From Selaginella moellendorffii (taxonomy: Eukaryota > Streptophyta > Lycopodiopsida > Selaginellales > Selaginellaceae): 64,000 nucleotides of DNA. The DNA is taken from contig NW_003314287.1 in NCBI RefSeq assembly GCF_000143415.4, positions 1,509,514 through 1,573,513 on the forward strand, in the 5' to 3' direction. The translations under genes were made by a program, and so were the position numbers. The notes under the pieces are model-generated. The model did not search any database and was not told where the DNA came from. It saw only the letters and a list, made by a program, of their open reading frames with translations. Of this stretch, positions 47,971 through 57,675 are shown piece after piece; positions within the stretch are counted from its first letter, which is position 1, and each line of letters begins with the position of its first letter.

Positions 47971-49147
47971 ATGGCAATGGCGACGGCGGCTTCTTTCGCT
48001 CTCTCCGCGGCTCCCAGGTCTGGAAACCTCGACGATTTTGGCAGCGCGATTCCTTTCCACGCCAATGCGCCGCCGCGGAGGAGGACGACGGCGATTCGAG
48101 CGACTGGAGCAGCAACCAAGCGCGCCAAGACTCCAGGTACTGCTCGCGAATTCGACCTAGCTCCAAGAAACTCATCGGTAGGCTATTGAATCCTTCTTCA
48201 CAGCCGAGGAGGATTGGAGAATCAAGCGCGAGGCTTTGAAGAAAAACCAGGTAGAATTTCTAGTCTTTCTTTGACCTGGATTGGAAAGGAATGGAGATAG
48301 ACGAGTATGTGGATGTAGGTGCGCTCTATCACTGCCAAGGACGCTAAAAGGCTCCAGGACGAACAAGGCTACGTTCTTCTAGATGTTCGTCCTCAGAACG
48401 AGTTCCAAAAGGTAAGTTTCTTCTTTCTTTTTCTTTTTTTTTTCTTTTGGCCAACTTCATCTGATGGAGAGAACTTTCCAGATGCATCCTATAGGAGCTG
48501 TGAATGTAGAGATTTACAGGCTTATCAAGGAATGGACTGCCTGGGATATCGCTCGAAGGCTGGGATTCGCGTTCTTTGGCATTTTCGACGGTACCGAAGA
48601 GAATCCAAACTTCCTTGCAGGCATGTAAAGTAAGATCCCTTACTACTGTTGCTTGCGCTTGCCCATTCCAATCCGAGTAGCACGACCGACCATCAGAACC
48701 AACTTGCCTGCCAGATTGTGTGATATTATCAGATGCTACTCGAGCGCTTATATTTCTGTCTCTTCCTGTGCTTCCAGATGTGAGGGCTAAGGTCGAAAGC
48801 AAGTCCAAAGTTATTGTTGCCTGCGCATCTGGAGGTACAATGAAGCCTACTCCGACTTTGGCCGATGGACAGCAATCAAGGTAGCGTACTCAGAAAAGCT
48901 TGCATCTGTTCCATGACATGATTGACATAACCAATTCCAGCACAGTGATAGTTCTTTAACCATTTTCTCTCGTAGTAGTAATCACTGCCACTGCATACTG
49001 ACGCTTGCTTTTCCTTTTTCACCTTGCAGATCGTTGATTGCGGCATACGTGCTTCTCATGGACAGCTATACGAATGTTTTGCACCTGGAAGGTGGGCTTC
49101 GGAGCTGGTACCAGGATCGACTTCCGACGGAAGAAGCCTCGGAATAG
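47971..49147 (+). CDS. STR14: Chloroplast rhodanese-domain protein, STR14-like
   Basis: Six exons (47971-48136, 48204-48250, 48319-48411, 48482-48620, 48778-48880, 49030-49147) join to 221 aa. The N-terminus is Ala/Ser/Arg-rich and fits a plastid transit peptide. The rhodanese core reads GYVLLDVRPQNEF, HPIGAVNVEIYRL, then VIVACASGGTMKPT as the active-site loop and a C-terminal YTNVLHLEGGLRSWY. The loop cysteine of ACASGG is present. Arabidopsis STR14 is the nearest recalled relative; its biochemical role is not established. The fourth intron keeps the frame only with a GC donor (CAG then GCATGT) at 48621. The obvious GT donor 4 nt later gives the wrong phase. Confidence 0.87.
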
Positions 49148-49220
49148 ATCAAGAGGTTCGCTGTAAACTCTGGTTGTGTGTGTGTGTATATTTATGTATA
49201 ACATTCGTGCTGCTCCTCAA

Positions 49221-49803
49221 TAAGCTGGTTTGTGGGAGAGTACTAGCAGCGTTTTGTGAAGCATTGATAAAAAAACTTAAGGTTCGTTTCAAAGCATGGT
49301 TTGACCCTTCCTTTCACACAGATTTTTCCTTTCCTACGCGGCTATCATTCTCGTCACCGGGCAGTTAATTATCCGTTAGATTGGAGGTAAAGTCGTCGAC
49401 TTTTTTAACCGAAACATCAAAGTTGTTCTTCCTGACACCCAGGTACAGTGCTTTGGTGTCAACCGTTTTGTTGGCTTCCTTTTCATTTTGCGATTGTATT
49501 GCGGGGGTGCAGGGTCTTATACGGACGATCACAGAGCAAAAGGCACGACTGGGGAGCTTAGTACATTACACTATCAGGTACGCAAGAAAAAGGTGTTGCA
49601 GGACTTGCCGCTGCAAGAGACCAAACGGGGAGATGTTTGGGGGCAACACGGGGTAAGCCCGGGAAATCCTTGTTTCTTTCGCGCATCACTTCATCCTTGT
49701 TTCTTTTCGTGCTTCCAGGTACTTGGTTCCTGAAACCTTTTGTACTGCTCAGCGAGCCATCGACAATGTTGAGTTTCTCGGGAAGAACATTTCGAGAAAG
49801 TAA
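49221..49803 (+). CDS. Unrecognised spliced coding stretch, start unknown
   Basis: Four segments with good plant splice borders join in frame on the plus strand: about 49221-49277 (LVCGRVLAAFCEALIKKLK), 49382-49442 (IGGKVVDFFNRNIKVVLPD), 49514-49651 (including LVHYTIRYARKRCC and PNGEMFGGNTG) and 49721-49803 (YLVPETFCTAQRAIDNVEF), ending in TAA. Intron-like gaps have pyrimidine tracts and AG ends. No ATG for the set was found and the family was not recognised. It starts about 75 bp after the rhodanese stop, so it could be a downstream gene, an alternative 3' portion of the rhodanese transcript or a decayed gene. Exon borders are approximate. Confidence 0.3.
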
Positions 49804-50229
49804 AAGAAATCTCTTCCCCAAGTTCTTCGTCCTCATGCGCTGCTTACTTAGCGCATCATTCTAAGAAACAGCAAGCAGACAAAAGCCTTTGCCGTAATGA
49901 TTTGGTTGGAGGCGGCTGCTGCGAGAAAATCCATATAGAAAGCTCGCGCGCTCGCTTGATCCATGTCTTACTAAAGAATAGAGAAATCCCAAACAAATAC
50001 CGGGGAGTTCTTCGTGTTCCTGCTAGCTACTGCGGCTCTGATTTTTAACAAATATTTCTCGAGAGGCTCTCTTTGCTGTCGTTCTCAAATTGTCTGATAA
50101 AATTCTTTGCTATTTTTTGTTTCTTTTTTCTTGAACTTTTCCTTTTCCCAGTTTTTTGTCCAAAACTTCCAGTCTGTGTCTGACATCAATACGAAATGGG
50201 CCTTTAGACGGCCATGCACATGGTCCTGT

Positions 50230-50257
50230 CTTTGTATGGGTGATCACTCATACAAAG
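50230..50257. repeat. 28-bp near-perfect palindrome
   Basis: Arms CTTTGTATG and CATACAAAG surround a centre with GTGATCAC, itself palindromic. Only one base pair position breaks the symmetry across 28 bp. Confidence 0.85.
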
Positions 50258-51649
50258 TTAAAAATCCTCCAAACAGGTCAAGCAACTCAGCCTCTCTGCG
50301 CATTGGTTTGAATGGCTGCAATGGCTATTCACTCTCCATAAATATTTTCAATGCACTCTCCCTGGACCACAAGAAAAAGAAGGGAAAAAAGTTATTTAAA
50401 ATTTAAAAAAGAAAAAAGGAAGACAAAAGAGAAGAGTTGCTCTTTTTGCCGGTGTCACTTCACTTTCAGGAGCGATCAAGCGCCCCACCCCCCAAAAAAA
50501 ATTAAGAAAAAAGAATACAAAGACCCAAGAAAATGGTCTATGAGGAGAAATCTCCAGAAGGAACGCTTGAGTGGGCGATGAAAGATCAAGCGCGGGCGAA
50601 TATCAGATCTGGTTGGCGCTCTTTTTGTTCTCCTGCCAATGATGGCGCAAGCGATCCAAAGGAGCGCGTCGCTCTCATGGGAAACCAAGACAATTGCAAA
50701 GGAGAGGAGGAGATGGAGCTCGTTGTCACACTCTCTAGCACAATGCGCTCATCCACATCGTGTGGCTAGCTCCATCGGACAGGCCAAATTTATGGTGTCC
50801 GAGCCAATCTCACAATCGCGACTCGCGAGAGAAGCAAGTGAGCAAATTGTGTTGCTTTGCCTCCGAGGAGAACCTCAAAGCAAACTGTTCGGTGTTTTGG
50901 GACCGAAAAGTTGGCCATGCATGAAAGCAACGTCCAAGTCTCCACTCTACGTTAGCACTGTTGGCATCATGCATGCATCACCGCCGTCACCGCCACCTTG
51001 ATGGAGAAAAACATCAGAGGACCATTTGATGTTTTCTTTTTGTGAGGGGGATGGCTACAATGTAACCACTTGTTGTCAGTGGTCCACCTCGGTTATAAAC
51101 TAGTCTGGCTAATCTAGGTAGCTAATCACAATGTTGTATTGTCGGGAGATACGTGGGCAGTGCTTTGCTGCCACTAAACCATCCTCTTTCGAATGCTTAA
51201 ACCAAAAACATGCCAGGCACGGGCATTTTGGAATGGGCATTTTGTGAGTGGACTGGAGTGGGAGCCATGTACAAAATTATTCTCTTTGTGAGAATCCTAG
51301 ATTCTACAAGCACTAGGCTAAAGCGCTGGAAGGCAGGGTGGAATTTTGGCGGAGCTGCAAGTGCGTGTCTGGAATCTACGCTGCAAAAGCCTCCGGCTAG
51401 GCGCTTAAACAAAACCCAGGCTCTCTGGTGATCATATGCTTCAAAACTAAATGCTTTCCAGAATCCAAGCTCTTTTCCAATGTGGAGATGGATGCTACAC
51501 AACACCAAACCCATTGAACAGCCTTTGTTTTTCAGACCCCCACTTTCTTTAAGGCGGAATTTGGCACCAATGTCCCTACTTGATGGCACAATGTTATCTA
51601 TACGAGTACATGAAATTGGGGAAATCCTTGTGTGGCATTATCAGAAGCT

Positions 51650-52657
51650 TTAAGAGCGATGGAGTGGTGCCTGTGGACTGGAATGCCCCACAGTAAGATG
51701 CCTTTCGTGCAATTGGGAGAGCGAGAAACTCAAAAGGGCGGGAAGATTCTCTCCAAGACGTATATGTAGAGCATCATATTCTGCACGAATGAGTAGTACA
51801 CACATTGTATACGGCTCGAGAAGAGATGAGATGATCCCACCAGCCAAATGTAGAGTAGCCCACGCAATTCCATGATATGAGCAAATTGCTAGCAGCTTTT
51901 CCATCTCAGCTGTGTAGATCGACACGATGTTAAGAGCTCGCTTAGAGTCTTGAAGTGTCGATCTAAAGCTGACAGTATCTCTGAGATATATACTTAAATC
52001 ACCCCCAATGGAACCATATGATCTCCATGTACATCGTACAAAGCAAAAAAGAAGGAAGAGAGTGTGGCTTTCTTGATCACATAGGTGATCACAGCTGGTC
52101 CCATGCCTCCACCAGACTCGAAAACCATGTATTACTATTCGGATGTTTGCAGTGATTGCCTCCCAGCTAGCAATTTTCGTACCAACCAACCAGAGAAAAG
52201 AGAATTCATAGAGGAACACAAGCTGCAAATATTTCAATCCCGCCACCTTTCCTTTCACACTTACATGTATGTTATGTGCGCAGACGATTGACACCCAACC
52301 CCCAAGCAGAAAAGCCCATCTAGCTTTCAAGAGGTGGCGAAAGAGAGATCGATTTAAAATAATGTGGCAGCACAGCTTTATGGCAGAGAGATATCTGTTC
52401 CAAACAAAGGGGCTTCGGTTACGAAATTTCCAAAACATCGCGAGCAAATGTACTTGGATCAGGCTACAGCCCAGCCGTGTAAAAAATAAAGAAAAAATGG
52501 GGAAAGAAATAACCAATACCTTCTTATCCGATGGATCGATTCGATGAGAAACACTGGCTCCCCACAGCGAGATTTCACCACCCATGATAGGGCGAGGGGG
52601 CTTGTGTACGAAACTGGGGCGACAAAGTGGCCAGCGTACGGCCCCAGTCAGGCCCAT
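51650..52657 (-). other. Long open frame of doubtful coding value
   Basis: An uninterrupted 335-codon frame beginning MGLTGAVRWPLCRPSF. Composition is odd, with many Trp, Cys, His and Ser, and no domain, repeat or signal was recognised. No neighbouring exons extend it. It lies in the upstream region of PIN, on the opposite strand. A chance frame, a lineage-specific gene or a relic are all possible. Confidence 0.2.
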
Positions 52658-52675
52658 GTGCCAGTGCCCACTGAC

Positions 52676-52696
52676 CCAGTGGCCAGTGGCCAGTGG
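52676..52696. repeat. Three tandem CCAGTGG units
   Basis: Three exact 7-bp copies, flanked by further GGCCCA and CAGTG motifs from 52640 onward. GGCCCA is a known TCP (site II) promoter core. Confidence 0.85.
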
Positions 52697-53286
52697 CCCA
52701 TTCCGATACCACTATCACTCCCAAGTGTAGTGTGAGTGAGTGTATAGCATACTCCTAGCTAGTGGGCTCTTCCCATCTTTTCTCTTTTAGGTCTCTCTTC
52801 GTCGCGCATTTTTCTTTTCTTTGTGAGATTTGCTGCTGCTGCTGCTCGCGCTACTACTGCTACTGGACCTTTGGATTCTTCGAGCGCACTGTGTTCTTGT
52901 TTGGCGTGTCGCGCTGCCCATCTCCATCAATCAATCAATCTCACGCACCCACATTGGATTGACCATGAGGTCGGAGGAGGAACACCCCCGGTGTGTGAGA
53001 GATCTTTGTTGCCGGCTGCGATTCGCATTAGAAACCCCTGTGTAGTTCCTAGCCTTGTCGCCTGAGATGGTTGATTGCTCCTATATGCCCAGAGAGGGGA
53101 GCTGTTCAATCCTGTTTCGTCGGCAAATCGATGGACAGCAGCGCTAGACAGCTCAAATTCCCGAGGTAAACTGTGCCCGCATTGCTTCCTAGATAGCTCT
53201 CCGATCGATTGCTTCAAAATCCGGCTCGCAGGGGGCCGCAATCCTCGAATTCACTGCCCAAGAACTAGAAAACAGAGAAAGCAGAG

Positions 53287-53288
<2 letters not shown>

Positions 53289-53322
<34 letters not shown>
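53289..53322. repeat. (TC)17 microsatellite in PIN leader
   Basis: A pure TC run of 34 bases ending 33 bp before the PIN start codon. CT-rich leaders are common in plant genes. Confidence 0.95.
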
Positions 53323-53325
<3 letters not shown>

Positions 53326-53355
53326 CGCGAAGGATTTCCCACTCGCCCGGGAAAG

Positions 53356-55811
53356 ATGATTAGCGGGGGCGATTTCTACCAAGTCATGGCCGCTGTGGTG
53401 CCGCTCTACGTCGCCATGATCCTGGCCTACGGCTCCGTGCGCTGGTGGGGGATCCTCACGCCCGAGCAGTGCTCGGGCATCAATCGATTCGTGGCGCTCT
53501 TCGCAGTGCCACTGCTCTCCTTCCAGATCATCTCCAAGAACAACCCCTACCTCATGAACCCCCAGTTCATCGCCGCCGACGCCATCCAAAAGGCGGCCGT
53601 GATGCTCGTCCTCGCCATCTGGGCGCGCTACTCGTCGCGCGCCAGCTTCGAGTGGGTCATCACGCACTTCATGGTGGCGACGCTGCCCAACACGCTGGTG
53701 ATGGGAATTCCCCTCCTCTACGCCATGTATGGCGAGAAGCACGGCAGCCTCGTCGTCCAGGCCGTGGTTCTCCAGTGCATCGTCTGGTACACGCTCCTCC
53801 TCGTCATGTACGAGTACCGCAGCGCCAAGATCCTCATCCTGGAGCAATTCCCCGACACCGCCGCCTCCATCGTCTCCTTCAAGGTGGACTCGGACGTGAT
53901 CTCGCTCGATGGCCGCGACCAGCCCGTGCTCACCGAGGCCGAGGTGGGCGACGACGGCCGGATCCACGTCAAGGTCCGCAAGTCCACCTCCTCCGCGCAG
54001 TCCGCCAGGTTCTCCTCGGCCTCCATGCATCACTTCAACTCCAACTTCGGCGCTGGCCAGTTCAATCTCAACAGCACCGCGAGATCGCCCATGGCATCGA
54101 TGTTCTCGAGCAAGGCGGGGACTCCCCGCCCCTCCAATCTCACCGGGGCCGAGATCTACTCGCTGCATTCTTCGCGGAATATGACCCCCCGCGACTCGAG
54201 CTTCACCCGCGGGGACGCGTATCTCATGAGCGGCGGCGGGAACTCGAGCTTGATGAGCTCCAACATATTTGGACGAGCGAGCACTGGGCATCACGCTGGG
54301 GGGAGTCCTTTGCATCACCACGCACACGAGGGAATGTCCACGGGGCTCCTGAATCAATCCGGGATCACTGCTAATCGCCTGAGCTTCCAGGAGGATCAGA
54401 GCAATGGATTCCACCACCACCACCACCACCATAGCAACAATAGCAACAACACGAGCAAGGTTTTGGGAGCGTACTCGCCATCGCCATCCATGCAGCTCCC
54501 CAAAAAGGTGGCGAACAATAACATTTCCAGCACCACAGGCAAAGATAACAGTGCCACCAATGTTTTGCAAGGGATTCCACAGGGAAAATCGGCTGACTAC
54601 GACGCCAAAGAGCTTCATATGTTTGTGTGGAGCTCGAGCGCTTCCCCAACGTCCGAGAAGGGTTTGCATGTCTTCGGTGGAACCGACTTCAATGCCCGAG
54701 ATGGAGCCAAGTTTGATCCAAAAGAAACCAAACTGGTCGTCGTCTCTGATGATGGTCAAGTGGAAGGCAAGTGTTTCACAACTTGTTCCTTGTTAGTTCT
54801 TACACTTTCCCTTGTTTCTGGCAATGGTTTAGATACGAGGGACCGAGTTCCAGAGTACTTGCACCAGGAATTCAGCTTTGCTGATCGAAACGGTGCGTAT
54901 GATCCATCCGATAAGCTTGAGCCGAATCTTGCGAAGCTAGAATCGAGCTCCACTGTGGAGCTTGCTCCAAAAACTCCAAACTTGAATGGTGGTGGTACTG
55001 GAGAAGGGAATCAAGCAATGCCTCCAGCAACAGTCATGACTAGGCTCATCCTTGACATGGTGTGGAGAAAACTCGTGAGGAATCCAAACACTTACTCGAG
55101 TCTCATCGGCTTGGTCTGGGCTCTCGTCTCTTTCAGGTACTTGTAGCAAGCTCGAGTTCATTCCCTCATTCCTCTTTGATAGCTACTTATAGACTATGAA
55201 ATTACTTTCTTGCCTGACTGAAGCTCTTGTAGATTTTTTCTAGGTGGAATGTCAAGGCGCCGAAACTCATTGAAAAGTCCATCACTATTCTCTCGGATGC
55301 TGGCTTGGGGATGGCTATGTTCAGTCTAGGTGTGTGTAAAGTTTCTCTATTTCTTTCAAAATCTTCCAACACTGATGCTCAATCTTTTGTGTAGGACTTT
55401 TCATGGCGCTGCAACCGAGAATTTTGGCCTGTGGAACTTCCATGGCAATGTTTGGAATGTTGCTCAGATTTTTCTGTAGCCCGGCTATCATGTCTGTGGC
55501 GTCCATCGCTGTGGGGTTAAGAAAGCTGGATCTTCGAGCGGCCATTGTCCAGGTATATAGTTTTTTTTTATAAAAAAATTAAAAATTCATCTTTCTATTG
55601 TATTGATACCAGGCAGCTCTACCTCAAGGAATCGTGCCGTTCGTTTTTGCGAAAGAATATAATGTTCATCCAGATGTTCTCAGCACGGCGTGAGTCTCTC
55701 TTTCTATTCTTTTCGTTCTTTAACTTGAGCTTTCTTGCAAACAGTGTGATCTTCGGTATGCTAGTGGCACTGCCTATAACTCTTTTATACTACGTTTTAC
55801 TTGGCATCTAG
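53356..55811 (+). CDS. PIN: Long-type PIN auxin efflux carrier
   Basis: Six exons (53356-54766, 54833-55136, 55244-55329, 55395-55552, 55613-55689, 55745-55811) join to 700 aa. The N-terminal membrane half shows [39 protein letters not shown] and [20 protein letters not shown] large hydrophilic loop follows, with [19 protein letters not shown], a TPR-type phosphosite context, RDSSF, His and Asn runs and [13 protein letters not shown]. The C-terminal membrane half ends [15 protein letters not shown] and [11 protein letters not shown]. These are the hallmarks of canonical plasma-membrane PINs that export auxin with polarity set by loop phosphorylation. The first intron (54767-54832) needs a GC donor (AAG then GCAAGT) to give [12 protein letters not shown]. 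It is 66 nt, in phase and stop-free, so retention would insert 22 residues. Confidence 0.96.
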
Positions 55812-55920
55812 AAAAGCCTGTGCGCAGAAGATCAAAACACCCGCGAGGATTTCTTACATGTGTATGTATATTAACGTCCAAAATCAAACGATAAGTTCTT
55901 TGAAATTTAAAAGATCTTAA

Positions 55921-56430
55921 TTGGCGGAAATTCCTGCTTGGCATATGCCTGAAATGGGCATTTTAGCTTTTCCCGGTTCTAGACGAAACAGGGAGAGCTC
56001 CTTGATAACCACCAGCATACATTTTATTGGGAGGAAGAGGAAACATCCCGACATAGATGTTTATGTGCCTTGTTGTTGGAGATGCACTTCTCATCTTCTA
56101 ACAAGTATCTTTCCTTGCAAAATCTTAAATAGAAGCGCGTTTGTTGAGATGTTGCCCGTCGCTGGCATGTTGTAAAAAGCATTAACGTCTCAGAGATGCC
56201 CTTTTAGGGCATCCGCTACAAGCTATCCATGAGGAGAAAACGTTGGGACCTTAAGAGGGTTTTGAGTTGTGATCTGATATGCAAGCATTTAATCGAGCAT
56301 CAAACCGTGACAGAATTGCTTGCACAGCAATATGCTCGGATCTGTGCAAGCTCTGGAATCCTGTAGTAAATCGAGTCGAAGAGCTCTAGCCAAACCGTCC
56401 TCAAAGACCATGTTCGATCAAGTTACATCA
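55921..56430 (+). pseudogene. Decayed PPR gene fragment
   Basis: Several blocks match the intact PPR gene 2 kb downstream. Bases 56398-56420 match 58468-58490 at 22 of 23 positions. The block from about 56288 (TTTAATCGAGCATCAAACCG) matches that from 58296 (TTTGATCGAGCTCCAAAACG) and continues through GAATTGCTTGCACAG. Near 55940 the pattern GCATATGCCTGAAATGGGCA resembles the PPR signature region at 58350. The distance between the two main blocks is shorter than in the intact gene (110 against 172 bp), and stops break all frames. This is a relic of a tandem or dispersed PPR duplication. Confidence 0.75.
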
Positions 56431-57675
56431 TCCATTCAGTTTCGAGCGTCTTGAGATTGTAGAATGCTTACTATTGAGCATACATGATCCATAGAAGGAT
56501 AAAGACGCTGCTCAGGACTGGAGATACTTGAGGTTGGTACCAAAGGTCGCGATAAATCCAGGACCATAGTAGAGACTTGTTAGGATCAGGAGAGATAAAT
56601 GAATAATTTCTTGCAACCAACGCATATAAGAGAGTTGACCAATCAATCCCTATTCTTGTTTCTCGTCATGATCAGTATTCCAATGAGCCAAGAAGGGGCT
56701 CCCCAAGGGGCTTGATGGCATGGACATTTTAAGAAAATAATATCAGGAAGACTAAAAAAATAAAATAAAATAAAATATTATTTTAACATTCTAAAATACA
56801 TAATTCTTACTGAATTTAGAGAAGTTGTTATGACAGATGATATCAAAGTTGCTCTTGTAGTGGTAGTTTGCGGATTAGATGTCATTGGTAAAGATGTTGC
56901 TGCCTCCATCTATGAATCCCAAGCCAAGAGGGATCAATTGTCTGTGAGCACCAAGGACTTACTGGATTGCGTCTCTTGCATTTGTCTGATGTGTTTTACA
57001 CATGGTGAGTTTCTTGAACCACACATGCTCCTTCTGCTATGAGGTTTTATAAATCTATATTGTTGTGCTGTTTCACTCATTGTGGAAGAGTTGCAACATA
57101 GCACAAATGTAGATTTCTCATATCTTACAGCCACAAGAATAATCAAAGTAAATTACCATTTCTAAAGTAAACTAATTAAAAAATTGACTTACTTTGACTT
57201 TTGTTGACTTTTATTGACTTGAGCTCAGCTTGTGAGTTTAATTCAAAAACTACTCAACCCATCCACCAATGCCTCATTCCAAATCTAAATTCATTAATCA
57301 AGTGTATAGTTATGATGTATTAGCTTAGAATTTTGATAACTGTTAAGTTAGGGTTTTTGGGCTAATTAATATATACGTTTCTATATTTTATTTATACATT
57401 CAGTTAATAATATTAATTTTTATGAAGAACTTTTTAAAATAATAATTATAGTATTATGTTTTGTATATTAAACCCTTTACATTTTGTAGGTATTTTTCAT
57501 ACCTCAATTGTCATTACGAATGATCAGTGGAGGTATAGCCACTCTCACAGGGGAGGCAAAGTAGAGAATGCTATAGGGCGTAATGCTCCATGCGCCAAAT
57601 TCTCGTGGTTCTAGAGGAAAACACGGATAGAATGACTGGCGGGGATCTGCAGGGCGATAAGCCTTACTTTCAGCC
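56431..57675. other. AT-rich intergenic sequence
   Basis: The stretch includes an A/T repeat block at 56755-56800 (TAAAATAAAATAAAA), tandem TTGACTT-like units at 57182-57222 and further AT-rich DNA. No ORF with coding signs was recognised. Confidence 0.5.

Larger units (their letters stand above)
49804..53355. other. Intergenic, 3.5 kb, PIN upstream region
   Basis: No gene could be supported. Contents noted: a 28-bp near-perfect palindrome at 50230-50257, A-rich sequence at 50380-50530, a minus-strand open frame at 51650-52657 listed separately, three tandem CCAGTGG units at 52676-52696 beside GGCCCA motifs, and a (TC)17 run at 53289-53322 that is probably in the PIN leader. Confidence 0.5.

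Noticed and set aside
48620-48640. GT donor at 48625 for rhodanese exon 4
   Set aside because: It gives phase 2, so exon 5 would read into a stop; the GC donor four bases earlier keeps the conserved frame.
52676-52696. Tandem 7-mers as a CRISPR-like array
   Set aside because: There are no spacers; the copies are contiguous, few, and lie in a plant genome.
53251-54759. 502-aa minus-strand frame opposite PIN
   Set aside because: It mirrors the GC-rich first PIN exon; the composition is shadow-like and PIN is unmistakable on the plus strand.
56830-57042. 70-aa open frame in AT-rich DNA
   Set aside because: No motif or splice context; it is expected by chance and ends in an unremarkable Leu run.
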